Position numbers and translations under genes: made by a program. The notes beneath the pieces are model-generated. The model was not told the origin of the DNA. It made no database searches and saw nothing but the letters and a program-made list of their open reading frames with translations. Positions 1-12,348 of a DNA stretch of 64,000 bases are shown piece after piece. The DNA is from an uncultured Eubacteriales bacterium (GTDB lineage: Bacteria; Bacillota; Clostridia; Peptostreptococcales; Anaerovoracaceae). The stretch spans positions 62,001-126,000 of the forward strand of contig ONRQ01000001.1 in NCBI GenBank assembly GCA_900320285.1. The letters run 5' to 3'. The first letter of the stretch is position 1, and each line of letters starts with the position of its first letter.

Positions 1-838
1 CTTCAGCAGTATCATCACCAAAGCCTTTTCCTTCTGCATACTTCGTGTTGAAGTACTGCAATGTACGCGCAGCAAGAGTCTGTCCCATTACGCAAACAAC
101 AACGATCCTCTTGCTTCCTGCAGCTTCATATGCTGCATCAAGAGCCTGTGACAGAGCAGAACCATCTACTACGTATCCGTCCTTGACCTGGGTAGCATCT
201 GACAGTGCAACATTGACATGAGTTGCCCCGTTGACATGCCCTTCATCCCATGCGGCATCAGGTCTGACGTCAAGAATGAAATCATCCTCGTTTACATCAG
301 CATATGCAATACCATATTTAGGCCAATCAACCTCTTTAGATGTTGCCTGTGTTTTGACGTAATCGATTGTGGTAACTACAGGATCAACAGGGCCTGTACC
401 TTCTGCTGCTTTCTGGGTTATTGCAGGGCAGCTTCCCATATCACCCACATAAGTGAAACGCCATTGTTTGGCAACATCTTCTGTGTTATCCGGTACTGTT
501 GCTGATATGACTCCATTATATATTTCATCAGTTTTATCCAGACTTACAGTAGCCTCAGTTGTAGCCGCCCAGGCTGAATCACCAACCTTTACTTCCAGTC
601 CGAAGTCCGCAACAGAAACATCCGTCCAGTCGACACTGTCGTCTTCGCCAAAAAAGCCCCATTTATATGTGCCACCAACAGCTGGCTGTGTGGTATCGCC
701 TATAACCCCCACTTCGACTATTTCCGGCTTTTCAACATCATCTGCGTTGGCCTCAAAGCTGCCCAACCATCCGATGGATGTAAATACCATCGCAAAGGAC
801 AGCATCAGAGTCAGCACTTTACTTATGCTTTTCTTCAT
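1..838 (-). CDS. Secreted rhodanese-domain protein (3' end outside window)
   Basis: Reading from 838 towards the window start gives an open frame of about 279 residues with no stop, so the C-terminus lies outside. The start is set by AAGGAGG about 7 bases before ATG. The first 33 or so residues form a signal peptide (basic MKKSISK, hydrophobic core, cut near the Ala-rich end). Residues about 35-150 are a beta-rich region without a family I recognise. After that comes a rhodanese-like domain, with FILDVRPDAAWDEGHVNGA as the typical DxRxxxxxxxGHIxGA motif and IVVVCVMGQTLAAR carrying the presumed active-site Cys. Rhodaneses move sulfane sulfur or bind sulfur and oxyanion substrates; an exported copy would act at the surface. 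The specific substrate cannot be told. Gene 915-2573 lies upstream on the same strand, 76 bases away. Confidence 0.85.
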   Translation of the reverse strand, partial: MKKSISKVLTLMLSFAMVFTSIGWLGSFEANADDVEKPEIVEVGVIGDTTQPAVGGTYKWGFFGEDDSVDWTDVSVADFGLEVKVGDSAWAATTEATVSLDKTDEIYNGVISATVPDNTEDVAKQWRFTYVGDMGSCPAITQKAAEGTGPVDPVVTTIDYVKTQATSKEVDWPKYGIAYADVNEDDFILDVRPDAAWDEGHVNGATHVNVALSDATQVKDGYVVDGSALSQALDAAYEAAGSKRIVVVCVMGQTLAARTLQYFNTKYAEGKGFGDDTAE

Positions 839-914
839 ACATTCCTCCTTATAAAAACATTCCAATAGTTGTTCTATCATTAAAGCTGTATCGCTTTATG
901 AACGTTTATTATGA

Positions 915-2573
915 TCACTTCACCTTCACGCTTTTGGTCTTTGACCATTTCGAATAATATTTTTTCCCGTTTACAGTTCTGTATGTGCGGATTCGCACAT
1001 AATATTTTTTCCTCTTCAGTTTTTTGATCGTCTTTTTGGTTGTTTTACTGCTCTTTATTGTTACAGTCTTTGCTTTTTTGAAAGATTTCTTAGTTGAATA
1101 CTGTATCTGATAGCCTTTTACACCGTTCCGTCTCTTCCACGTTACCGTAAGTCTCCTCTTTGCGCCTTTTAGCTTCTTTATGGATGTGCCTACAGGAGCT
1201 TTTATCTCTGATTCCGACTCTTTATCAAGATACTCAATGACCACATCATAGAGCGACATGGAATTCATTTTGAATTCAACGGATTCCTTATTGTTTTGAC
1301 TGAAGGCAATCGGTTTTAACACGCCATTTGCCAGCAGATATACATTCTTTACCGTCCTTTGCTGCGGAAGCATCTGCGTTACGGTAAATGCATGATCCGT
1401 TATCTTGCACTTCTCCCATCTGTGAGGATTGGCAAGTGTCAGCTCTACTGCATCATAATCTGTGACTCCCGATCCGGCAGGCAAACTGATCTCCGGATAC
1501 CTGACCAGAAGAAGGAGAGTCTTGAAGTCCATACCCTTGACTGTTGTCTGCGGAGTATTAGTGTTTTTATACTTCTTGAGGCTGGATACTTTCCCCTCGT
1601 CGACTGTACTTGTCTTATCTTTGAGTTCTATAACGCTTACACCCTGACAGCATGTGTGATCGTATGTGTACTTATCCAGAGACAGGATAGCCCCCGTCAT
1701 GCTGTCCCTGAATTTGTGCTCTGACTTGTCCTTTATGGTCAGTGCGAATGTATCGACTGTGTATCTTCCGTCATCCACGTGAACTGTGTAATCAGTGTCC
1801 TCGATCAGATCGACATCGAGCCTGCCGTTCTCCGTGACTGCGGTCACAGGGTCGTTCCCGTCGCTTGTCAGCCTGATCCTGACCCCGTTTGGAGCTGCTT
1901 TTCCATTATAGTTAACAGTTATAAGATTTTTTATCGAATAGTATCTTGGATTTCTGTATCCGGTAGGATCATATTTCAGCTCTATCTGCGTAAGACGGCG
2001 CAGATAGTTGGTCGGTACCGGATCATCATCGCTGAGCCTTACATAGTTCTTTTTATGCTCATATGCACCGCCTGAAGTGACTCCCTGATCACCTGCAGCA
2101 AGAGCCCATACATATACATTGCCGCCGTCTATGATAAATCTGTCAGTATTGAGCATCAGTATGTATGTATGCCCTCTTTTAAGTGGAGGGATATCCAGCT
2201 TTCCCGACGCATCAGGATAAACGACTGTCTCGATCTCCTGAGTTGTGCTGTTATATATGATAAATCCAGCCTCTTCCGGATCGCCATATCCCTCGACGAC
2301 TTCTACATCCACGGAGGGGATACGGACAGTCTCATCCGTCAGGATGTTTTTAAACTGATGCCATGGGATGCCGTACTTGTTCTGAACATTGCCGGACAGA
2401 TCCCGGTTGTCATCCTTGTTCGGCACATAGTCAGCCGGCAGGCCGTTATCAGAAGCGAATACCGCATATGAACAAGCAAAAATAATAACAAGCGCCATGC
2501 CTATTACTGGCAGGGCGGTGCGGATCTTTGTTAATTTGCTTTTGCCTGTCCTGGTCATATCTGTCGGGATCAA
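915..2573 (-). CDS. Exported protein with C-terminal FnIII-like domain
   Basis: A 552-residue protein with an N-terminal hydrophobic segment (about residues 22-41, ending near YAVFA-SD), so probably secreted or anchored. The middle, about 60-440, is Thr/Asp/Tyr-rich and probably beta-sandwich; I do not recognise a family. The last ~90 residues form a Lys/Tyr-rich FnIII-like domain (GYQIQYSTKKSF, then YYVRIRTYRTVNGKKYYSKW) seen at the C-terminus of many clostridial surface proteins and also on the GH25 protein at 33654-35123. The frame opens with TTG at 2573; ATG at 2558 is the other choice, and neither has a clear ribosome site. Likely role is surface or cell-wall attachment, by inference only. 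Confidence 0.75.
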   Translation of the reverse strand: MIPTDMTRTGKSKLTKIRTALPVIGMALVIIFACSYAVFASDNGLPADYVPNKDDNRDLSGNVQNKYGIPWHQFKNILTDETVRIPSVDVEVVEGYGDPEEAGFIIYNSTTQEIETVVYPDASGKLDIPPLKRGHTYILMLNTDRFIIDGGNVYVWALAAGDQGVTSGGAYEHKKNYVRLSDDDPVPTNYLRRLTQIELKYDPTGYRNPRYYSIKNLITVNYNGKAAPNGVRIRLTSDGNDPVTAVTENGRLDVDLIEDTDYTVHVDDGRYTVDTFALTIKDKSEHKFRDSMTGAILSLDKYTYDHTCCQGVSVIELKDKTSTVDEGKVSSLKKYKNTNTPQTTVKGMDFKTLLLLVRYPEISLPAGSGVTDYDAVELTLANPHRWEKCKITDHAFTVTQMLPQQRTVKNVYLLANGVLKPIAFSQNNKESVEFKMNSMSLYDVVIEYLDKESESEIKAPVGTSIKKLKGAKRRLTVTWKRRNGVKGYQIQYSTKKSFKKAKTVTIKSSKTTKKTIKKLKRKKYYVRIRTYRTVNGKKYYSKWSKTKSVKVK

Positions 2574-2705
2574 TTATATTCTGAACTCTGATTCTTAATA
2601 AATTTTAACATTATGCCTCGCTACACTAACAATCAATACTGTTGATAGCAAAAGCAGTCTTTATAGAATTCGGCTATAGTCCTTTGATATAACAGATCTC
2701 GGCTA

Positions 2706-2739
2706 AAACATCACTAAAAGAGGCCGGTTACCCGGCCTC
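2706..2739 (-). terminator. Terminator of the glnN-asnB-pyrG-glmS operon
   Basis: Perfect GAGGCCGG/CCGGCCTC stem with a 4-base loop at 2720-2739, followed in minus-strand reading by CTTTTAGTGATGTTTT. It lies 24 bases beyond the glmS stop, so it closes the operon. Confidence 0.8.
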
Positions 2740-2763
2740 CTGTCGTTTGTGTATATTTTGTTT

Positions 2764-4632
2764 TTATTCAACTGTAACTGATTTTGCCAGATTACGAGGC
2801 TTGTCCACATCCAGTCCTTTTGCAACGCTAATATAGTATCCAAGCAGCTGCAGCGGGATCACGGCAAGGCTTCCGACGAAGTGCTCATCGGCCCTAGGAA
2901 CGTAGATTGTGAAGTTGACTGAATCCTCTACGTTATACCTGCCGTCGGTTGTTACTCCAAGCAGATAAGCTCCGCGAGCCTTGCATTCCGCCATGTTGCT
3001 GACGGTCTTCTCGAGGAGATCATCCTGCGTCAGAAGTCCTATTACGAGGATGCCGTTTTCAACAAGGCTGATGGTGCCGTGTTTCAGCTCTCCTGCAGCG
3101 TAAGCTTCGCTGTGGATGTAGCTGATTTCTTTCATCTTGAGGCTTCCCTCAAGGCTTATCGCGTAGTCAAGTCCTCTTCCGAGGAAGAACACATCGCGGG
3201 CATTCGAGTATTTAGCTGAGAACCACTGTATCCTTTCTTTTGATTCAAGCGTTTTTTCTATCTTGTCTGGCAGTGCCAGCAATTCCTCAATGTAATACTT
3301 GTAATCCGGTTCACTGATCTTTCCCTTTGCCTCTCCAAGAGCAACAGCTATCGTGTACAGCGCTGCCAGCTGGGCGCTGTATGCCTTTGTAGTGGCTACA
3401 GCGATCTCCGGTCCTGCCAGTGTGTACAGCACTTTGTCAGCCTCTCTGGCAATGGTGGACCCGACTACATTAACAATGCCGAGTGTACGGATGCCTTTTG
3501 CCTTGGCAGCTCTTAACGCTGCCAGGGTGTCAGCAGTCTCTCCGGACTGCGAGATGATTATCACGAGCGCGTCTTTGTCGATGAGTATCTTTTTATATCT
3601 GAATTCCGAAGCAATCTCCGCACTGACCGGTACCTCTGCAAGATCCTCAATAACATACTTACCTACCATTCCCGCGTGCCATGCAGAACCGCACGCAACG
3701 ATGTGTATCTCGCTTATGCCTGACAGCACATCCTTTGTGAGTCCGGCAGCAGAAAGATCTATCTTTCCGTCGTTTATGACACTGTTAAGAGTATCACGTA
3801 TTGCTTTCGGCTGCTCATGGATTTCCTTGATCATGAAGTGCTCGTAACCGCCCTTTTCAGCTGCCTCGGCATCCCATGTTATATGCTTCTGCTCAACCTC
3901 TACTTCATCACCGTTGAGGTCAAAGAAATGAAGCTCGCCAGGAAGTATCCTTACCGAATGAAGGTCTTCTATATAATAAATGTCGCGGGTATACTTCAGC
4001 AGTGCAGGTACATCAGAAGCAAGGAAAGACTCTCCGTCTGCTGTTCCCAGAACCATCGGGCTGTCCTTGCGGGCAGCATATATTTCTCCCGGATAATCCT
4101 TGAACATCAGTGCAAGGGCATATGAACCTCTTACGCGCACCATCATTCTGTTTATGGCATCGATAGGTCCGATCTTATATTTCTTGTAATAGTAATCGAC
4201 CAGCTTTATGGCTACCTCGGTATCAGTCGAACTGTAAAATGTGTAGCCGTTGCTTATGAGCTTTGCTTTCAGTTCCTCATAGTTCTCGATAATGCCGTTA
4301 TGGACTCCGACAACATCCGACTCGACCGGTCCCGACGCGGAGCCTGACGCATTTCCGCTGACGTGCGGATGCGCATTGTTCTGCGAAGGCTCACCATGGG
4401 TCGCCCATCTTGTATGGCCTATACCGCATGTTCCAGGAAGAGCTTTTCCATTGTCGATCTTATCCGCCAGATTCTTCAGCTTGCCTGTTGCCTTTACGAC
4501 TTCGGCAAGCGACTCACCGTCCCGTACGGCAAGTCCCGAAGAATCATATCCTCTGTATTCCAGCTTTGACAAACCGTTGAGCAGCACAGGCGCAGCCTGC
4601 TGTCTTCCGGTAAATCCTACTATTCCACACAT
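2764..4632 (-). CDS. glmS: Glutamine-fructose-6-phosphate aminotransferase (isomerizing)
   Basis: Makes glucosamine-6-phosphate from fructose-6-phosphate and glutamine, the entry to amino-sugar and peptidoglycan synthesis in the cytoplasm. The 622-residue protein starts MCGIVGFTG, where Cys2 (Cys1 after Met removal) is the amidotransferase nucleophile; the N-terminal Ntn domain covers about 1-230 and two SIS domains follow (ACGSAWHAG, SQSGETADT). It ends in the canonical DKPRNLAKSVTVE. A GTG 12 bases upstream would extend the frame, but ATG at 4632 is required to expose the Cys; AAGGAG lies ~11 bases before it. The pyrG stop is only 4 bases upstream, so there is no room for a glmS ribozyme and expression depends on the operon promoter. 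Confidence 0.97.
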   Translation of the reverse strand: MCGIVGFTGRQQAAPVLLNGLSKLEYRGYDSSGLAVRDGESLAEVVKATGKLKNLADKIDNGKALPGTCGIGHTRWATHGEPSQNNAHPHVSGNASGSASGPVESDVVGVHNGIIENYEELKAKLISNGYTFYSSTDTEVAIKLVDYYYKKYKIGPIDAINRMMVRVRGSYALALMFKDYPGEIYAARKDSPMVLGTADGESFLASDVPALLKYTRDIYYIEDLHSVRILPGELHFFDLNGDEVEVEQKHITWDAEAAEKGGYEHFMIKEIHEQPKAIRDTLNSVINDGKIDLSAAGLTKDVLSGISEIHIVACGSAWHAGMVGKYVIEDLAEVPVSAEIASEFRYKKILIDKDALVIIISQSGETADTLAALRAAKAKGIRTLGIVNVVGSTIAREADKVLYTLAGPEIAVATTKAYSAQLAALYTIAVALGEAKGKISEPDYKYYIEELLALPDKIEKTLESKERIQWFSAKYSNARDVFFLGRGLDYAISLEGSLKMKEISYIHSEAYAAGELKHGTISLVENGILVIGLLTQDDLLEKTVSNMAECKARGAYLLGVTTDGRYNVEDSVNFTIYVPRADEHFVGSLAVIPLQLLGYYISVAKGLDVDKPRNLAKSVTVE

Positions 4633-4636
4633 GTCC

Positions 4637-7842
<3,206 letters not shown>

Positions 7843-7858
7843 ATCGTCCTCCCTTCAG

Positions 7859-9949
7859 CTATTTCTCACCAAACATCAGAAGTCCGTAGTTCGGAAGCGG
7901 CCAGTATTTCTTGGATGTGAGCATCTCTGCAGCATCACCGTCTTCTCTCAGTTTTCTCATGGCCGGGAGAAGCTCATCGCGGATGATACAGGCGTCACTG
8001 AAATAATCATCGCCGCTCAGAGTATTGAGCACATAGATCATGTTCTGCACATCTCCATATATCAGATCTGTTTTTTCAGACAGTTTTGTGATTATATCCT
8101 TCTCAAATCTGCATTCAAGATCAGGCAGAGCACGCTTCTTTTCGTTCATGTTGGCGGAAAGCTCTGCTGTATACCCCTCGACCGCCGGCGCTATCCTTTT
8201 GATCGCCATCGACCTCATCGTTCTGGCCTCAATACAGATAGTCTTGCAGTAATTCTCAAGGATTATCTCGCATCTGGATTCGAGCTCTGATTTGCTGAAC
8301 ACCTTATGCTCAGTAAGCATCTTTACATTCTTTTCATCCAGTAGATGCGGCACACAGTCCGGAGTTGTCCTGTAATTTGAGAGCCCCCTCCGTTCAGCTT
8401 CAATGATCCATTCATTTTCATATCCGTTGCCGTTGAATACTATTCTTTTATGATCGCGGATAGTCTCTTTTATAAGCGCATACACGGTCTTGCTTGGATC
8501 CCCGCTTTCTTCAAGCCTGTCTGCGTAATATTCCAGCGCATCAGCTACCGCGCTGTTAAGAATGACATTCGGAAAGGCCAGACTGCTCATGGCCCCCGGC
8601 ATCCTGAACTCAAATTTGTTTCCCGTGAACGCGAACGGCGATGTGCGGTTCCTGTCGGTGTTGTCTCTTCTGAATCCAGGGATCACTTCTGTGCCGAGCT
8701 TCATCAGCACTTCTCCGCTGTTTTCATAAGGAATGTCTTTTTCGATCGATTCAAGGACCGCGGTAAGCTCATCACCCAGGAATATGGAGACCACTGCCGG
8801 AGGCGCTTCGCTCGCACCGAGTCTGTGGTCGTTGCCGGCGGACGCGACGGAAATCCTGAGAAGATCCTGATACTCATCTACAGCCTTTATCACTGCGCAA
8901 AGGAACAGCAGGAACTGCGCGTTATCATGCGGGGTGTCTCCCGGCGCAAGCAGATTGTCTCCCTTATCAGTAGACAGTGACCAGTTGTTATGCTTTCCGC
9001 TGCCATTCACTCCGTCGTATGGTTTCTCATGCAGCAGGGCTACAAAGCCGTGCCTTTCCGCCACCTTTTTGATCATCTCCATAACCAGCTGGTTCTGGTC
9101 GACTGTGACGTTTACCTTTGTATATATGCACGCGAGCTCATGCTGTGACGGAGCGACCTCGTTGTGTTCGGTTTTTGCGAATACACCGAGCTTCCACAGT
9201 TCTTCATTCAGCTCCTCCATGAACCTGGCTATCTCAGGCTTTATCGCGCCGAAATAGTGATCGTCGAGTTCCTGCCCCTTCGGAGGCATAACGCCAAACA
9301 GAGTCCTTCCTGTAAATCTCAGGTCAGGCCTCTTATCGTAAAGGTCCCGTGGGACAAGAAAGTATTCCTGCTCGGCACCGGCAACTGCGTGTACTCTCAT
9401 TACCGAGTCGTTTCCCAGAAGGTGAAGAACTCTCAGTGCCTGAATGTTGAGTGCGTCCATCGATCTCAGAAGAGAGGTCTTTTCATCCATGGCCTCTCCG
9501 CTGTATGAGCAAAATGCAGTCGGGATGCACAGTGTGCGGTCTCTTATGAATGCGTATGATGTAGGGTCCCAGGCTGTATAGCCTCTCGCCTCGAATGTAG
9601 CTCTGAGGCCTCCCGAAGGAAACGACGACGCATCAGGCTCGCCTTTAATAAGCTCCTTGCCAGAGAACTCCATTATCACTCTTCCGTCAGGCGACGACTG
9701 AATAAAGCTGTCGTGCTTCTCAGCAGTAATGCCGGTAAGAGGCTGGAACCAGTGTGTAAAGTGAGTAGCTCCGTTTGAAACTGCCCAGTCCTTCATCGCC
9801 TGGGCAACGGCATTGGCTATCTCCTGATTTAGAGGATCTCCCCTGTTGATAGTATTCCGCATTGAACGATATGCGTCCTCGGACAGCATCGCTCTCATTA
9901 CTTTGTCATCGAATACCATAGATCCGAAACGGTCCAGTACTCTGCTCAT
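7859..9949 (-). CDS. glnN: Glutamine synthetase type III
   Basis: Assimilates ammonia into glutamate to form glutamine. At 696 residues it is much larger than GSI or GSII (about 350-470) and fits GSIII. The N-terminal GSIII-specific domain starts SRVLDRFGSMVFDDKVM; the catalytic barrel includes EVAPSQHELA, NGSGKHNNWSLST and GSGKH-type ATP/glutamate-binding motifs. The frame runs open to 10051, but ATG at 9949 has AGGAGG 9 bases upstream and matches the conserved family start, so that is the chosen start. First gene of the glnN-asnB-pyrG-glmS operon. About 190 AT-rich bases separate it from the 65-bp repeat array; no promoter could be fixed there with confidence. Confidence 0.96.
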   Translation of the reverse strand: MSRVLDRFGSMVFDDKVMRAMLSEDAYRSMRNTINRGDPLNQEIANAVAQAMKDWAVSNGATHFTHWFQPLTGITAEKHDSFIQSSPDGRVIMEFSGKELIKGEPDASSFPSGGLRATFEARGYTAWDPTSYAFIRDRTLCIPTAFCSYSGEAMDEKTSLLRSMDALNIQALRVLHLLGNDSVMRVHAVAGAEQEYFLVPRDLYDKRPDLRFTGRTLFGVMPPKGQELDDHYFGAIKPEIARFMEELNEELWKLGVFAKTEHNEVAPSQHELACIYTKVNVTVDQNQLVMEMIKKVAERHGFVALLHEKPYDGVNGSGKHNNWSLSTDKGDNLLAPGDTPHDNAQFLLFLCAVIKAVDEYQDLLRISVASAGNDHRLGASEAPPAVVSIFLGDELTAVLESIEKDIPYENSGEVLMKLGTEVIPGFRRDNTDRNRTSPFAFTGNKFEFRMPGAMSSLAFPNVILNSAVADALEYYADRLEESGDPSKTVYALIKETIRDHKRIVFNGNGYENEWIIEAERRGLSNYRTTPDCVPHLLDEKNVKMLTEHKVFSKSELESRCEIILENYCKTICIEARTMRSMAIKRIAPAVEGYTAELSANMNEKKRALPDLECRFEKDIITKLSEKTDLIYGDVQNMIYVLNTLSGDDYFSDACIIRDELLPAMRKLREDGDAAEMLTSKKYWPLPNYGLLMFGEK

Positions 9950-10157
9950 CTCACCGATCCTCCTTTCGCTTTCTTCACGCTGATCCACCCGTGTGGAATT
10001 TTTAAAATATGCTTCAAAAATAAACCCTGCAGTTTTAATAATGAAATACATATATTATTAGCATTATCATATTTTTTGCATATGAAAAAGAGGACCCCCT
10101 CAGGAATTCTTTATGCTTTTCGTATAGCACTCTATATTTCTTTAAATTGCGTGGTTT

Positions 10158-10464
10158 GCTGACTTCCGTCCCGGAGGCACGTTTTCGGCATTTGGGACGG
10201 AAGTTTCACCCCATGTTCGCTTGCTGACTTCCGTCCCGGAAGCACGTTTTCGGCGTTTTGGACGGAAGTTTCACTCTCTGTGTGCCTGCTGACTTCCGTC
10301 CCGGAGGCACGTTTTCGGCGTTTTGGACGGAAGTTTCACTCTCTGTGTGCCTGCTGACTTCCGTCCCGGAGGCACATTTTCGGCATTTGAGACGGAAGTT
10401 TCATTCTCTGTGTGCCTGCTGACTTCCGTCCCGGAGGCATGTTTTCGGCGTTTTGGACGGAAGT
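10158..10464. repeat. Five tandem 65-bp repeats with internal dyads
   Basis: Units begin at 10158, 10223, 10288, 10353 and 10418, an exact 65-base period, with only a few substitutions between units. Each unit holds an inverted repeat of ACTTCCGTCC and GGACGGAAGT, separated by about 25 bases containing CGGAGGCACGTTTTCGGC, then a 15-20-base linker ending TGTGTGCCT in most units. The last unit stops after the right arm. The period is not a multiple of three, so this is not a protein repeat. The array fills the gap between the lysR terminator and the glnN promoter region. Function unknown; it resembles a REP/BIME-like or minisatellite element. Confidence 0.9.
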
Positions 10465-10535
10465 CAATCCCCAGAATTACATCTGCTTTCAAATCTTAGA
10501 TATCACATTTAACTGAAGCGACATTATTTACAAAT

Positions 10536-10565
10536 AAAAAAGGGATCTGCATATTCTGCAGTCCC
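10536..10565 (-). terminator. Terminator after the LysR gene
   Basis: Minus-strand GGGGACTGCA - loop - TGCAGATCCC hairpin (one bulge) followed directly by TTTTTT. Located ~90 bases past the lysR stop, it separates that transcript from the repeat array and glnN. Confidence 0.8.
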
Positions 10566-10655
10566 CAACAAGAAAAATCTAATCATCTTAAGCTTTAAAT
10601 CATTGTCCTAAGAATGCTCTCTGCCTTCATGCCGTTGTGTCATTGCCCTAAATGA

Positions 10656-11537
10656 CTAACGGGAAACCATTTCTTTGACGTAATCAATGAATACCTTTTC
10701 TATGGTTGGCAGCGGATGGCCTTTGCGCCATACAAACAGGTACTCCATCTTCTTGTCGTCACCTGAGATTTCCTTGAAAATAAGGGAGTCATTCGGCACG
10801 TACGCTGTCCTCGGGTAAATGCTTATGCCAACCATTCTTCCGGCGAGTGCTGCCGCGTCGAGGTAGCTGTCCATCTCGCATACTATCTTTGGCTCAGCTC
10901 CCACTTTTTCAAACCATTTATAAATAGTATCGATCAGAGCCCTCCTGCTTGGCACAATAAGGTTCTCTCCCGCGAGATCCCGGATATCGATCTCTTCTCC
11001 TTCTTTCATTGCCAGCGGGTGAGTCTTGTTGATCAGCGCCGCTATCCTTTCTTCCCCCACGTGGAAGCTGTGAAGAAGTGAATGATCACACGGCGAGGTA
11101 ATAACGGCCAGGCTTATAAGGCCTGTACGCATCTTCTCAAGCAGGTCATCCGTACTTCCGTCAAGGATCCTGAAGCGGATATTAGGATATTTGCCGATAA
11201 ATCCTGCGAACCATTCTGCGGCTATATCGGGAGCCATTCCTTCTACGAGGCCTATGGAGATTGTTCCTCTCATTCCTTCGCCCATCGAATGAACTTCCGA
11301 GCGTGTCTTTTCGGCAAGGCTCAGGATCTCCTTTGCGCGTCTGTAAAGCAGCTGTCCGGATTCTGTCAGCTTGAGCCTTCTCTTTCCTCTGATGAAAAGA
11401 ACTGTATCGAGCTCTTCCTCCATGCTTTTTATCTGTGCGCTCAGAGGCGGCTGGCTCATGTGCAGCTTCTCCGCGGCTCTTGTTACATTCAGTTCTTCGG
11501 CTACTGTAACGAAATAACGCAGACTTCTCAAATCCAT
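10656..11537 (-). CDS. LysR-family transcriptional regulator
   Basis: A 293-residue protein of standard LysR length. The N-terminal winged HTH is clear (MDLRSLRYFVTVAEELNVTR, AAEKLHMSQPPLSAQIKSME, LFIRGKRRLKLTESG) over residues 1-65, followed by the substrate-binding effector domain (about 90-290). LysR regulators usually respond to a small metabolite and often control a divergent gene, but here the upstream neighbour (esterase, 21 bases away) is on the same strand, so it is probably the last gene of a run starting with the kinase or further upstream. The effector and target cannot be told from sequence. Confidence 0.93.
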   Translation of the reverse strand: MDLRSLRYFVTVAEELNVTRAAEKLHMSQPPLSAQIKSMEEELDTVLFIRGKRRLKLTESGQLLYRRAKEILSLAEKTRSEVHSMGEGMRGTISIGLVEGMAPDIAAEWFAGFIGKYPNIRFRILDGSTDDLLEKMRTGLISLAVITSPCDHSLLHSFHVGEERIAALINKTHPLAMKEGEEIDIRDLAGENLIVPSRRALIDTIYKWFEKVGAEPKIVCEMDSYLDAAALAGRMVGISIYPRTAYVPNDSLIFKEISGDDKKMEYLFVWRKGHPLPTIEKVFIDYVKEMVSR

Positions 11538-11558
11538 CTCTCAGTCCCCCGTATGGTA

Positions 11559-12329
11559 TCACTCCTGCCAGAGGAACGGCATGAAGATTCCCAGTTGCTT
11601 CTCCCAGTCTGCTTCACAGTGCCTTCCGCCTATCTGGCAATACAATTTTGCTTCTCCGCCCGCGGCAATCACCTTATTGGCAGTACCACGGCATGTCTTA
11701 TATATCCAGCTCGATGTATCCTCAACATTCGGATCTTTTATTTTGCCGTATCCTTCCTGTGTTCCCCAGGAGAGGTAGACGCGTGTGTCCGGACTCATAT
11801 AAGTGTTGTTCATATCGTGCCAGAATTTGCCGCTCACGCTTCCGATCGACGGTGAAACGCAGGCTGCCTTGGAAATATAGTTGTTATATTTGACCACCGC
11901 ATATGCAGACATCAGGCCGCCCATGCTAGAGCCCCCGATAGCTGTGCACTCCCTGAACGGGATAGTCGGGAACGTTGCGTCAATGTATGGTTTGAGCTCG
12001 TATATTATGCCCTGCATCGTCGCTTCGCCCAGAGGCTCAATACCCTTCAGCCAGCCATAGTTTACTCCGTACGGCAGATACTCCGACATACGCTCGTTAT
12101 GTCCGTGAGCGCATTCGACGCCGACGATGATCATCTGCTTATCCCAGTTGCTGCAGTATTCATCGAGGCCCCATGACTTGCCGAATGTAGCGTCCTCATC
12201 CCGGAAAAGATTGTGTCCGTCAAAAAAGTAGAACACCGGAAACGGCGGTTCGCCGTGGTCCGGGATTCGTATGTGCAGTGGTCTGTTTGCGCCTAGTGAG
12301 TTGAAATAGAAATCCTGTTTTAAAAGCAT
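11559..12329 (-). CDS. Alpha/beta hydrolase, putative esterase family
   Basis: A 256-residue cytoplasmic protein (no signal peptide) of the esterase D/Fes-like putative esterase family. The nucleophile elbow GGSSMGG lies near residue 133, after the FYFFDGHNLF strand typical of this family; GGRHCEADW near the C-terminus supplies the catalytic His. Such enzymes cleave small acyl esters, S-formylglutathione or siderophore esters. Nothing nearby points to siderophores. It lies between the PfkB kinase (19 bases upstream) and LysR gene (21 bases downstream), which suggests a small carbohydrate-ester operon, by inference. Confidence 0.85.
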   Translation of the reverse strand: MLLKQDFYFNSLGANRPLHIRIPDHGEPPFPVFYFFDGHNLFRDEDATFGKSWGLDEYCSNWDKQMIIVGVECAHGHNERMSEYLPYGVNYGWLKGIEPLGEATMQGIIYELKPYIDATFPTIPFRECTAIGGSSMGGLMSAYAVVKYNNYISKAACVSPSIGSVSGKFWHDMNNTYMSPDTRVYLSWGTQEGYGKIKDPNVEDTSSWIYKTCRGTANKVIAAGGEAKLYCQIGGRHCEADWEKQLGIFMPFLWQE

Positions 12330-12348
12330 TCTCTCTGCCCCTTTGTTT

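Noticed and set aside
10158..10464. CRISPR array
   Set aside because: Adjacent units are nearly identical along the full 65 bases; there are no unique spacers and no cas genes.
10271..10492. 73-residue ORF over the repeats
   Set aside because: Frame changes between units because 65 is not a multiple of three; no ribosome site or family match.
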